Source: CAIWTU01 sp963815135
Lineage (GTDB): Bacteria; Desulfobacterota; Desulfuromonadia; Geobacterales; Geobacteraceae
Length of the DNA stretch: 64,000 bases
Direction of reading: 5' to 3'
Assembly (NCBI GenBank): GCA_963815135.1
Contig: CAWFFO010000007.1
Span: 1-64,000 of the forward strand
Under the pieces are notes generated by a model. The model saw only the letters and a list, made by a program, of their open reading frames with translations, ran no database searches and was not told the DNA's origin. Each line of letters opens with the position of its first letter. The stretch's first letter is position 1. Both the position numbers and the translations under genes were made by a program. This document shows positions 8,344 to 16,471 of the stretch, piece by piece.

Positions 8344-8389
8344 AGGTAATTTTGCATGAGAAATGACCTGAAAATATTGGGCAATATGG

Positions 8390-8550
8390 GCAAAGTGGGG
8401 TCAGGATTGCTATGTTGCGAACTCGATGGTCCTGGCTATCATTGCAAGATTGCAATCCTTGACCCTGCTTACATGACCCTGCTTAAATATCTACACTTTC
8501 CGTCGCGATGCCAGCACAATTTGGCTGGAGACAAGTCTTGACCCCCATCT
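8390..8550. repeat. GGGGTCA hairpin element (REP-like)
   Basis: GGGGTCAGGATTGC (8397-8410) and GCAATCCTTGACCC (8452-8465) form an imperfect inverted repeat with one extra base. A further related GTCTTGACCCCC lies at 8535-8546. The GGGGTCA core is the same as in the terminal repeats of the REP-associated transposase element at 11593-12630, so this may be a non-autonomous relative. It sits exactly where the two sides of the palindrome stop matching. Confidence 0.5.
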
Positions 8551-8596
8551 TCTCAAATTTCAAATAATACAAGCATGGCCCCACAGTCCCGCGATT

Positions 8597-8885
8597 TCCT
8601 CCAGCAAGCCCCGTAAACCCATTGACACAAGCTCATTTCCGGGGGTATAAAGTCTGCATCGAAAAGCAAATTCCTGTCCCTTTTGCGTCGGGGCACAGGT
8701 GGATTCGTTCACCACGGCCACGAACCGGAGCTCACCCCCCACGTCGAGCTGTCTCGCCGCGTCGGAGCCGGGAGGCAGGCGCTCGCGACGGTGCGTGGAC
8801 CACTCGCAGGGAGGATCATTGAGCGCGACGAACGCCGCTCTGGAGCTCCTGGAGCACAACCTCCGGGACCGCCCGAACAAGACCG
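8597..8885. repeat. Outer inverted repeat, right copy
   Basis: Partner of 1-210 in opposite orientation. It covers the ligase start and about 220 bases upstream. In the upstream part one minus-strand frame is conserved between copies with conservative changes (RNLLF, D/E, ADF, I/V, PPEMSLCQW, V/I, YG), hinting at a former protein end. Confidence 0.75.
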
Positions 8886-10300
8886 TTTATCTCTGCTCCG
8901 GCAGGGCCCACGCGTACCGCGAGCTGGGCGAGGGAGCCCGTTGCCTGGCCCGCCGGCTGCGGGAGCGCGGCCTCTCACCGGGGGAGCCTGTCCTCGTTGC
9001 CCTCCCGGACTGCTTCGCCTTCCCGGTGGCTTTTCTCGGCTGCCTCCTGTCCGGCGCCGTGGCAGTTGTGATGAACCCGGAGCTCGATCGCGAGGCGCTG
9101 GTGCACGTCGCAAACGTCGCGGGTGCGCGCCTGCTGATCTCCTTGGAGGGCAGCGCTGCGAGGTGGCCGGCAGGCTCCCTGGAGGAAATCGCTTGCGACG
9201 AAGTGGGACATCTGGAGAGCACCGGCCCCGGACTGGAGTTCTGCGACGCCTTCCAGCCAGCCGACAGCGACCTCGCCTACGTCCTCTACACCTCCGGGTC
9301 AACAGGCGCGCCCAAGGGCGTGCCACACCGGCACCGGAGCCTCGTGCTCCCGTGCGACCTCGTCGGAAAGGCCGTGCTTGGTCTGACGAGCGAGGATGTC
9401 ATCTTCTCCACGAGCAAATGCTCCTTCGCCTACGGGCTCATCAACAGCCTGGCCCTGCCGCTCCGGCTCGGCGCAACCGCCATCCTCCACCCGGGAAAGC
9501 CCGATCCGGCGGCAGTCCTCGAGCTCGTCCGTCGGCACAGCCCGTCGGTGTTCTTTTCGGTCCCCACGCTCTTCGCCCAGATCCTCCGCGCGTGGCCGGA
9601 GGTCCGGCAGCGGCTGCCGATGCGGCTCTGCTGCTCTGCCGGCGAGGCACTCCCGGCGGTGCTGTTCGAGGAGTGGCAGCGCCTCACCGGCCTGGAGATC
9701 CTCGATGGCATCGGCTCCACCGAGATGGCCTACCACTTCATCTCGAACACCCCCGGACATGCGGTCGCTGGGTCGGCGGGCAGGTTGGTACCGGGCTACC
9801 AGGCACGGTTGGTGGACGAGCGCGGCGAGGATGTCGCTCCCGGGCACGAGGGACAGCTTCTCATTGACGGGCCCACCCGGACCCCGGGCGGCGGGAGCCT
9901 GCCGGATGCGGCTGCCGACGCTCCCCTCGCGACCGGTGACCTCTTCGTGGAGCGGGACGGCTTCTACTATCATCGCGGCCGGAGCGACGACATGTTCAAG
10001 TCGGCCGGCTGCTGGGTCTCACCCACCACCGTGGAGGAGGTCCTGCGAGGCCACCCCGTGGTGGCCGAGTGCGCCGTGGTGGCCACTCAGGTCGGAGCGT
10101 TCAGTGTCCCGGGCGCCTTTGTCGTGCTCAGCCGCGAAATGAGCGAATCGGCGGAGCTGGTCGGAGAGCTGCAGCGACACTGCCGAGAACGACTCCCGGA
10201 TCACATGTGCCCGGCACGGATCAGGTTCGTGGCCGAGCTGCCGCGCACCTCCACCGGAAAGATGCAGCGGTTCAAGCTGAGAGAACGGAGCACTGCGTGA
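8819..10300 (+). CDS. AMP-forming acyl/aryl acid ligase (benzoate-CoA ligase-like)
   Basis: Counted from a TTG start at 8819 (AGGGAGG lies four bases upstream; the same start and site are conserved in the left-end copy), the protein has 493 residues. It has the ANL-superfamily motifs: the phosphate loop YTSGSTGAPKG near residue 157, DGIGSTEM near 295, TGDLF near 390, GRSDDMFKSAGCWVSP near 405 and PRTSTGK near 478. Such enzymes adenylate a carboxylic acid and pass it to CoA or to a carrier protein. The spacing and the WVSP motif resemble benzoate/4-hydroxybenzoate-CoA ligases, but the usual YW-box before TGD is missing. It is followed by an ACP-hydrolase fusion, so the acceptor may be that ACP. 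GC content is far above the neighbours, indicating transfer. The substrate is unknown. Confidence 0.85.
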   Translation: MSATNAALELLEHNLRDRPNKTVYLCSGRAHAYRELGEGARCLARRLRERGLSPGEPVLVALPDCFAFPVAFLGCLLSGAVAVVMNPELDREALVHVANVAGARLLISLEGSAARWPAGSLEEIACDEVGHLESTGPGLEFCDAFQPADSDLAYVLYTSGSTGAPKGVPHRHRSLVLPCDLVGKAVLGLTSEDVIFSTSKCSFAYGLINSLALPLRLGATAILHPGKPDPAAVLELVRRHSPSVFFSVPTLFAQILRAWPEVRQRLPMRLCCSAGEALPAVLFEEWQRLTGLEILDGIGSTEMAYHFISNTPGHAVAGSAGRLVPGYQARLVDERGEDVAPGHEGQLLIDGPTRTPGGGSLPDAAADAPLATGDLFVERDGFYYHRGRSDDMFKSAGCWVSPTTVEEVLRGHPVVAECAVVATQVGAFSVPGAFVVLSREMSESAELVGELQRHCRERLPDHMCPARIRFVAELPRTSTGKMQRFKLRERSTA

Positions 10301-10447
10301 TGCGCAGACAGCGAGACGCGCTCGACCAGAGCATAAGGGCCTGTCACGGAATATGTGTCACAATTTGCATCTCATCTTCAAGTCTCTTTTCCCTCAATCT
10401 AAACCTCCTCCCTTCCCTCTTCCCTCCAACCCGACCAAGGAGGGAAC

Positions 10448-11545
10448 ATGGCAGCACCGGTGATCGATCAGTTGAGGGAACTTATAGTGCAGGTAGGGGG
10501 CAACGCGCAGACGGTCCGCGAGCTGGAGCCGGATCAGGCAGTCGCGCACAACGCCCTCGACTCACTCGGCTTCACCGCTTTCATCGCGGCCATCGAGGAG
10601 CGATTCGCGATCCGGGTTAGCGACAAATCCTCGGTGAAGCTGCGCTCCCTGAAGGACTTCGCGCAGTACGTCGAGGCCCAGCTAGAGCGGCCGGCAGACG
10701 CCGGCACGCGGACAGCGAACAGCAGCGCCGCTGATGCGAGCGACTTCACGCTCGACGGAGCGCCGCTCCACTACAAGATCGTCGGCAGCGGACCGCCCCT
10801 GCTCCTTTTGAACGGCATCGGACTCGACCTGTCCGCGTGGGGTCCTCTGGTGCAAGCGCTCTGCGGCGAGCACCAGCTGGTGCTCCTCGAAACCCGCGGG
10901 TCCGGCCTGTCCGGTCCGCCACCGGAACCGTGTACCACTGCCCGGCTCGCCGCCGACGCGCTCGCGCTCCTCGACCACCTCTCGCTCGGCTCGGTGGACG
11001 TGCTCGGGATCTCGCTCGGCGGCCTCGTGGCGCAGGAGTTGGCGATCCTCGTGCCGGACCGGATCCGCTCGCTGGTACTCGCCGCCACCGCGGCCCGCCT
11101 CCCGGGGCGGACTCGCCGAGCCCTCGACGCCTGGCGGCGACTCCTCCTGGCAGGGGTAGAAGCCGACGCCTTCCGGCGCGAGCAGTTCGCCTGGGTCTTC
11201 GGCTCTGAGACCCTCGAGAACGACGCGCTGATCGAGGGGACCCTGGCGACCCTCACCGACACGCCCGCCCCCTCGGCGAGCGGCTTCGCCGCGCAAGCCG
11301 ATGCCTGCCTGGCCCACGACACCCGAGAGCGGGCGTCGCGCATCGGCGCCCCGGCGCTCGTCCTCGCCGGAGAGGACGACGTCCTCCTCCCTGCAGCCGC
11401 AACCGAGACGCTCGCCAAGCTCCTGCCCCGGGGGCGGTTCGAGCGCCACCCCGGCGGCCACGCCTTCCTGTCGGAGAGCACGGGCGTCGTGTCGGCGTCG
11501 GTGCTGCGTTTCCTCGGCTCGGCCCGCGAGGCAACAAAAGAATAA
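10448..11545 (+). CDS. Acyl carrier protein fused to alpha/beta hydrolase
   Basis: 365 residues in two domains. Residues 1-80 are an acyl-carrier domain with the phosphopantetheine site at Ser39 (ALDSLGF). A loose Ala/Ser/Thr-rich linker follows to about residue 98. Residues 100-360 are an alpha/beta hydrolase with nucleophile Ser189 (GISLGG), an acid at Asp310/311 (AGEDDVLLP) and His338 (PGGHAFL). The oxyanion motif reads LNGIG instead of the common HG. The start follows AAGGAGGGAAC. A carrier and a thioesterase-like domain in one chain, just after an adenylating ligase, suggest that a carried acyl group is released or transferred in cis. This is inference; no product is known. Same high GC as the ligase; the 147-base gap has no obvious terminator, so they may be co-transcribed. 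Confidence 0.85.
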   Translation: MAAPVIDQLRELIVQVGGNAQTVRELEPDQAVAHNALDSLGFTAFIAAIEERFAIRVSDKSSVKLRSLKDFAQYVEAQLERPADAGTRTANSSAADASDFTLDGAPLHYKIVGSGPPLLLLNGIGLDLSAWGPLVQALCGEHQLVLLETRGSGLSGPPPEPCTTARLAADALALLDHLSLGSVDVLGISLGGLVAQELAILVPDRIRSLVLAATAARLPGRTRRALDAWRRLLLAGVEADAFRREQFAWVFGSETLENDALIEGTLATLTDTPAPSASGFAAQADACLAHDTRERASRIGAPALVLAGEDDVLLPAAATETLAKLLPRGRFERHPGGHAFLSESTGVVSASVLRFLGSAREATKE

Positions 11546-11592
11546 TTCCGTACACAAAAGGGTGTCAGGTCTCCTCAGCTAGGGAAGAATAA

Positions 11593-12630
11593 GGGGTCAG
11601 GTCTCCAAATATCAAAAACAGTGGTATGCTTTGAATGAGAATTAAGAACAAAGTCAATCAAGGGTGACCTACATGGCACGACCTTTACGAATTATATATC
11701 CGGGAGCATTTTACCATGTCACATCGAGGGGAAATGAACAGAAAGACGTATTCAAGAGTCAAAGAGACAGGGAAAAGTTTCTGGAATATTTTGCATCGGC
11801 AACGGAGCGGTACGGGGCAGTAATCCACGCATATTGTATGATGAGCAATCATTATCACTTGCTTCTGGAAACGCCGGAGGGGAATCTATCGCAGATCATG
11901 CGGCACATAAACGGTGCATATACCACATACTTCAACGTCAAACGTAAGCGTGCTGGACATCTTTTGCAGGGGAGGTTCAAGGCGATACTGGTTGAGGCAG
12001 ACGAATATGCAGCCGAGCTTTCACGCTACATTCATCTGAACCCGTTACGAGTTGGAATAGTCGCCAAGCCGGAGGAGTATCAGTGGTCCAGCTATCGGAG
12101 CTACATCGGCCAAATCAAGGTGCCTGATTGGCAGAAAACCGATTTCATTCTTGGATATTTTGGTAAAAAGGAAATAAATGCCAGGAAGAAGTATCGTGCT
12201 TTCGTCGATGAAATGGTCGGCCAGGAGTACGACAGCCCTTTTCGTGGGACCCACGGGACAGCGGTATTAGGCACGAGCGGTTTTGTCGAAAGAGTCACGG
12301 CCACATACCTTGCGGGAAAAGAGGTAGATAGAAATGTGCCGGAGATTCGTAAATATAAAGCATTCCCTGAGCCGGGAGAGATCCAAATGGCAGTAACATC
12401 CGTAATGGGACATAACGAAAAACTGGCGCGGCAGGTGAGCATGTATCTTTGTCATAAGTATAGCGGCAAAAAGCTACGTGAAATCGGCAAACTTTTCGGT
12501 GTAGGTGAAACCGCGATAGCTGAGGCGCGTCGCCTGTTTTCGCGGAAGTTGGAGCAGGATAAGCAATTGTGTTCAGAGGTGGAGAAAGTGAAAGCGCTTC
12601 TGAAAATTTGATTTTTGGAGACGTGACCCC
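11593..12630 (+). mobile_element. REP-associated transposase element with 14-bp terminal inverted repeats
   Basis: GGGGTCAGGTCTCC (11593-11606) and GGAGACGTGACCCC (12617-12630) are inverted repeats with one mismatch, bracketing the transposase gene closely. A second upstream copy, GGGTGTCAGGTCTCC, lies near 11559-11573. Other GGGGTCA elements occur at 8397-8546. Confidence 0.7.
11673..12611 (+). CDS. REP-associated tyrosine transposase (RAYT, Y1 family)
   Basis: 312 residues from the ATG at 11673 (MARPLRIIYPGAFYHV), with AAGGGTG eight bases upstream; a GTG three codons earlier is also possible. The N-terminal Y1 transposase domain has YHVTSRGNEQKDVF, the HUH metal site in MSNHYHLLL near residue 63, and RYIHLNPLRVG near 115 containing the likely nucleophilic Tyr region. 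The C-terminus (KYSGKKLREIGKLFGVG) is a DnaA-like helix-turn-helix, as in this subfamily. These enzymes act on single-stranded palindromic REP sequences. The gene looks intact, so REP-like hairpins nearby could be its substrates. Confidence 0.9.
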   Translation: MARPLRIIYPGAFYHVTSRGNEQKDVFKSQRDREKFLEYFASATERYGAVIHAYCMMSNHYHLLLETPEGNLSQIMRHINGAYTTYFNVKRKRAGHLLQGRFKAILVEADEYAAELSRYIHLNPLRVGIVAKPEEYQWSSYRSYIGQIKVPDWQKTDFILGYFGKKEINARKKYRAFVDEMVGQEYDSPFRGTHGTAVLGTSGFVERVTATYLAGKEVDRNVPEIRKYKAFPEPGEIQMAVTSVMGHNEKLARQVSMYLCHKYSGKKLREIGKLFGVGETAIAEARRLFSRKLEQDKQLCSEVEKVKALLKI

Positions 12631-12903
12631 AATTTTTTGCTTCCGGCAAACACCTACGCGAAGGTCACGCCGCAAGGCGTTAATCTTGGTTTTCACTATA
12701 AAAATAGAACTATAGAACAAAATGAATAGCTCTAAATGTAAATAGAGTTTGGACTTGACTCCTCCGCTGACTGACCTGAACAGGTAGCAAGCCCGAGCTG
12801 ATACAATTTATTTGGTTCATAGTTTCACCTGCACCACCCCATTTTCTGGAGGTCCGTGCAGACAATCCTCCCAATTAGAGGAGGGAAAATGTTCTTTGTC
12901 AAT

Positions 12904-14270
12904 CTATGCGGTCAAAGCCAATTTCAATGTATGCAGCCTTTTGATGTTCCAGGCCATGCAGACAAGGTTCCATTCACCTTGTGCAGCTTCAAGCCCGCGC
13001 ATCATAAAACGCCGGAAGCTCATCACTTCCTTGATGATGCCGAAGACCGGCTCTGATGTAACCTTGCGCAGCCTGTAAACTGTCTTGCCTGCCGTTGTCT
13101 TTAGCCGGTGCGTCATCCTGGCCACTGAATCTGCGTTCTCCGGTAATGGTGGAGGCTCACGAAATCGGTCCCATAAAGACTGGTTGTGATGCTCCCGGTC
13201 CGCGGCAATGTATGGAGTTATTTCCTTGTTCTCACAGGCCGTTACGTTGTTTTCGCTGAAATAGCCGCTATCGGCAATCAGTTCCGTGACGATGCCAAGC
13301 TCTTTCGGCAACTCCGCAAGATTCTCCAGGGTCGGCTTCAGTTCCTGCTTGTCGTTGGGTTGCTGCGTGACATGGGCAGAGAGAATCAGTTTGGATGTTG
13401 TATCAACGCCCGCCTGGGCATTGTAAGCTTGCTCGAAACCGCCACCGGAGACTGGCATGATGCGGGACTCTTCATCAGTCAGATTGACTTGGTCCTTGGC
13501 CATGGGGCCTGGTTTCGGAGGCTTGGGCTCTTTGCCACGTGGTTTCTTGCCGGTTTGTTGTTCTTTTTTGGCCCGCTTGGCGAGCTTTTCTTCGTACTCT
13601 TTCTGTTCACGGTCATGACGTTCGGCAGCTCGGCGCTCGATCTCGGCCTTGGCGGCGGCAATTGCTGAAAGGCGCTTCTCGCGATGCTCAAGTTCCTCGG
13701 GAATGCTCATCCCGTCCGGGGTATCGCTATGGTCGGCATCTTCCGCTTTCTTGAGCAGTTCGGCAACTTCGGTCTTTAACTGTGCCTCCAGCTTGCAAGC
13801 ATGTTCGTAACTCAGGGCTTTGTGCTTGGAAGCATTTGCGTTGATCTTGCTCCCGTCCAGGCTGACGCTTCCAGTTTCAATAATTTCATCTGGTTCGCTA
13901 TCAGCAGAATCTGGACGAAACATTCTTTGAGTTGCGGTGAAAAACGCCGCCGAAAATTGGCAATGGTGTCATGGTCCGGATGGGTATTGGCAGCAACATA
14001 GCGAAACGCTACTGAGTCGTACGTATTGCGCTCCAGCTTGCGACTGGAGAAGACTCCGGTGGCATAGCCGTAAAACAGAAGAGCAACCAGCATTTCCGGG
14101 TTATATGGTTGAGAGCCACGACCAGCATAGGACTTTCTCAAAGAGCTAAGGTCGAGTTGCTCTACGATCTCGACCACAAAACGGGCCAGGTGCCCTTCGG
14201 GCAGCCAGTCCTGCAATGATGGTGGAAGCAGGTACTGTGTCTCCCGGTCACATTCGACAAATTTTACTGA
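12904..14270 (-). pseudogene. IS1182-family transposase, frameshifted
   Basis: The N-terminal part (MSVKFVECDRETQYLLPPSL, then FVVEIVEQLDLSS and GVFSSRKLE) is typical of IS1182-type DDE transposases. A missing base near 13870 shifts the frame just before GSVSLDGSKINANASKH, which carries the first catalytic Asp. The rest is open: a charged coiled-coil insert, QAGVDTTSKLIL, IADSGYFSENN with the second Asp, and EPVFGIIKEVMSFRRF with the Glu. The joined length is about 455 residues. The start has AGATGTCAG context without a strong ribosome site. I found TCGGAAAAGTCCGA near 14331 on the right but no clear matching left end, so element borders are not called. Confidence 0.8.
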
Positions 14271-14393
14271 CATCTCGCTCAACTCCTGATGTAGCAAGGT
14301 TTCAAAGCTGAGCGAGTATAACACATTACGTCGGAAAAGTCCGACAGACTCCTAGTAACCTGAGCAATTTCAAGAAATCAGTTAGGAAGGAAA

Positions 14394-14645
14394 ATGATTA
14401 AATCAAAAATCGCTACTGGTGTGGTACATAATGTACCAGCAGATTTACGAAAAGCTCTGACCGCTGCCCCAAAGGCTCGAGTAGTGTGGAATGATCTTAC
14501 ACCACTCGCGCGCAATGAGTGGATCTGCTGGATAATCTCCGTTAAGAAGCCGGAAACAAGAAAACATCATATCGAGCGAGTATGTGCGGAGCTTCTCAAA
14601 GGAAAGCGCCGACCATGTTGTTGGCCTGGTTGCCCTCATCGTTGA
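14394..14645 (+). CDS. YdeI/OmpD-associated family protein, short
   Basis: 83 residues, MIKSKIATGVVHNVPADLRK. The central DLTPLARNEWICWI and the KPETRKHHIERV segment match the C-terminal domain of the YdeI/OmpD-associated family, whose members have been linked to stress and bacteriocin protection; the mechanism is not established. The usual family members are longer, so this is either a single-domain form or a fragment. Ribosome-binding site TAGGAAGG. It is the first of a series of small unrelated plus-strand genes next to transposase genes. Confidence 0.6.
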   Translation: MIKSKIATGVVHNVPADLRKALTAAPKARVVWNDLTPLARNEWICWIISVKKPETRKHHIERVCAELLKGKRRPCCWPGCPHR

Positions 14646-14701
14646 AATTAATGGAAACACGGTGATACCGGTGTGATGTTTAAATTCAAAAAGGAATTAG
14701 A

Positions 14702-15358
14702 ATGATTGATGAATTAAAGAAAAACGGTAGCTTGAACATTTCAATATTTTTTATTTTGTCATCTATGTTCTGTTTTAGCATGTCAATTGTAAGATATGCA
14801 GCGACAGATACAACTAAGTTCTTGTCTCTGAACTGGAATCTGTTTTTAGCGTTTATTCCATGGTTTGTAAGCATGATATTAATAATAAGCAAACAAATCA
14901 ATAAGTTACTTTTTATTTTTCTCATATTTACATGGTTAATATTTTTTCCAAATGCACCATACATACTAACTGATTTGTTTCACCTGACACCAAGACGTTT
15001 TCCTCCACTCTGGTATGACCTTATATTATTGCTCTCATATGCATGGACCGGATTAATGTTCGGTTTTGTCAGTCTGTTAAATATAGAAACTATTTTAATT
15101 GAACATATAAATAAAAAGATAGTTGCTTTAATTTCAACTGTATTATTGTTTGTGGCAGGCTTCGGCATTTATCTTGGCAGATACTTAAGGTGGAATAGTT
15201 GGGACATAATAAGTAAACCCTTTGGAATATTGACTGATATATTAGAAAGACTTGCCAGTCCATTTGATTATCCAAAAGCATGGGGGGTTACAATTCTGAT
15301 GGGGCTGATGCTTAACATGATGTATCTTTCAATAAAACTTTTGAAAATAAAAAAATAA
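14702..15358 (+). CDS. DUF1361 integral membrane protein
   Basis: 218 residues with six or so hydrophobic segments. The motif FFPNAPYILTDLFHL near residue 80 and YDLILLLSYAWTGL near 108 identify the DUF1361 family of unknown function. Its base composition is much lower in GC than any neighbour, a sign of separate acquisition. Ribosome-binding site AAGGAATTAG. It ends three bases before an attC-like site. Confidence 0.8.
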   Translation: MIDELKKNGSLNISIFFILSSMFCFSMSIVRYAATDTTKFLSLNWNLFLAFIPWFVSMILIISKQINKLLFIFLIFTWLIFFPNAPYILTDLFHLTPRRFPPLWYDLILLLSYAWTGLMFGFVSLLNIETILIEHINKKIVALISTVLLFVAGFGIYLGRYLRWNSWDIISKPFGILTDILERLASPFDYPKAWGVTILMGLMLNMMYLSIKLLKIKK

Positions 15359-15447
15359 TAACAATCACTCCAGCGGACAGTCTCTCACGCTGGTTCCCGC
15401 ATTTGCTCCGACAATATCGTGGGCCTGCTGCTGAGTTTACCCGTTAT
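15358..15447 (+). other. attC-like integron recombination site (candidate)
   Basis: ATAAC (15358-15362) pairs with GTTAT (15443-15447) like the outer R boxes. After an unpaired spacer, ACTCCAGC (15367-15374) pairs with GCTGAGT (15430-15436) with one bulged base, as in L boxes of attC hairpins. The site sits directly after the stop of a gene, as in integron cassettes. The core GTTATAT departs from the GTTRRRY consensus, so this may be degenerate. No integrase is seen in the window. Confidence 0.4.
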
Positions 15448-15463
15448 ATGCGAATGGAGAAAA

Positions 15464-15799
15464 ATGAAAGATTTTCCTGAATTTATGAAGAACCCCGCAA
15501 ATCGGATCGGTAAGGAATTACAATACACCGAAGGGATAGAGGGGTACGTTTTCAATGGGGCGGATGAAAGCCAAATGGCATTTTGGACATGCTATGAAAA
15601 TAGAAATTCAAAAGAACATACGCATGATTATGACGAATACTTTGTGGTGATCCAGGGACAATATACGGTTATTATTGATGGCAGAGAAGAATCAATTCAA
15701 CTAGGACAGGAATGCTATATCCCGAAAGGAACACCACATTCCGGTAGAGCAGTCGCAGGTACACGCACCATTCATTGCTTTGGTGGTAAACGTGTATAA
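15464..15799 (+). CDS. Cupin-domain protein
   Basis: 111 residues from the ATG at 15464 (MKDFPEFMKNPANRIG), preferred over an upstream in-frame ATG because it follows a GGAG site and fits the family. The cupin metal-site motifs are EHTHDYDEYFVVIQG near residue 61 and YIPKGTPHSG near 92, with His/His/Glu and a second His as ligands. It forms a small beta-barrel; the substrate is unknown. It is preceded by the attC-like site and followed by TAATAACACTCC, which resembles the left half of such a site. Confidence 0.8.
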   Translation: MKDFPEFMKNPANRIGKELQYTEGIEGYVFNGADESQMAFWTCYENRNSKEHTHDYDEYFVVIQGQYTVIIDGREESIQLGQECYIPKGTPHSGRAVAGTRTIHCFGGKRV

Positions 15800-15867
15800 T
15801 AACACTCCGAAGGGTCGTGAAAACTGCGCCACTCAAACGAAGCTCTGCTATAAAGAGGTGGGTGCTG

Positions 15868-16407
15868 ATGCAATCAAATGAGACGGCAATATCCTTCCGC
15901 CCGATGAAACCGGGCGAAGAAGCAAGTATTGTTGATCTCGTGCTGACAATTTTTTCAGAATTTGTTGCTCCCCAATATTCCCGGGAAGGCATTGCGGAGT
16001 TCGAGAAATTCGTCTGCCCTGATGTTTTGGCAGATAGATTAAGGACCGGGAATCTCATCTTATTGGCTGAATCCGGACAAAGAATCGTCGGTGTTATCGA
16101 AATCCGCGACAATAGTCACATTGCGCTGCTTTTTGTGGAAAAGTCACACCAGCGTAAAGGAATCGCCAAAGAACTGATTCGAAGAGCTATTAAGATAATT
16201 ATGAATCGGAAGCCGGATATCCAAAGATTCACCGTTAATTCTTCGCCCAACGCCTTTACTGCCTATCGAAGGATTGGATTTGCGGGGATCGAGGAAGAAA
16301 AGCTCAAAAATGGCATTCGCTTTATACCTATGGAATTAATAATAGAAAATAATGGCGGTAGCCAACCTGTAAATTCAGCGGACCCAAAGGGCCGCCCAGC
16401 GGAATAA
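15868..16407 (+). CDS. GNAT-family N-acetyltransferase
   Basis: 179 residues from the ATG at 15868, with GAGGTGGG upstream. ISFRPMKPGEEASIVDLV begins the GNAT fold. The acetyl-CoA loop is seen as EKSHQRKGIAKELIRRA near residue 92, and TVNSSPNAFTAYRRIGF near 122 is the usual C-terminal motif. It would transfer an acetyl group from acetyl-CoA to an amine; the substrate cannot be told. The last residues (NSADPKGRPAE) run into GC-rich repeat-like DNA, as when a cassette gene reads into its recombination site. Confidence 0.8.
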   Translation: MQSNETAISFRPMKPGEEASIVDLVLTIFSEFVAPQYSREGIAEFEKFVCPDVLADRLRTGNLILLAESGQRIVGVIEIRDNSHIALLFVEKSHQRKGIAKELIRRAIKIIMNRKPDIQRFTVNSSPNAFTAYRRIGFAGIEEEKLKNGIRFIPMELIIENNGGSQPVNSADPKGRPAE

Positions 16408-16471
16408 ATCGTCAGGCCGAAAAAACAAACGCAATGCCAAAAAACGGAAGCGACACCGGAATCGGACAAAC

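Larger units (their letters stand above)
5654..8389. repeat. Palindrome, right arm
   Basis: This is the reverse complement of 2921-5642, with genes on the plus strand. Beyond 8389 the match ends: this side continues into a GGGGTCA hairpin element and the ligase gene, whereas the left side continues into the radical-SAM region. See the left arm for the divergence pattern. Confidence 0.95.

Noticed and set aside
8683..9867. Several long frames on both strands across the ligase gene
   Set aside because: Very high GC removes stop codons in all frames; only the ligase frame has recognisable motifs and a ribosome site.
12720..14350. Full terminal inverted repeats for the IS1182-type element
   Set aside because: Only the right side (TCGGAAAAGTCCGA near 14331) looks like an end; I could not find a matching left end, so borders were not called.
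15799..15868. Second attC site after the cupin gene
   Set aside because: TAATAACACTCC resembles the left half, but no pairing right half with a GTTAT core is present before the GNAT gene; at best it is truncated.
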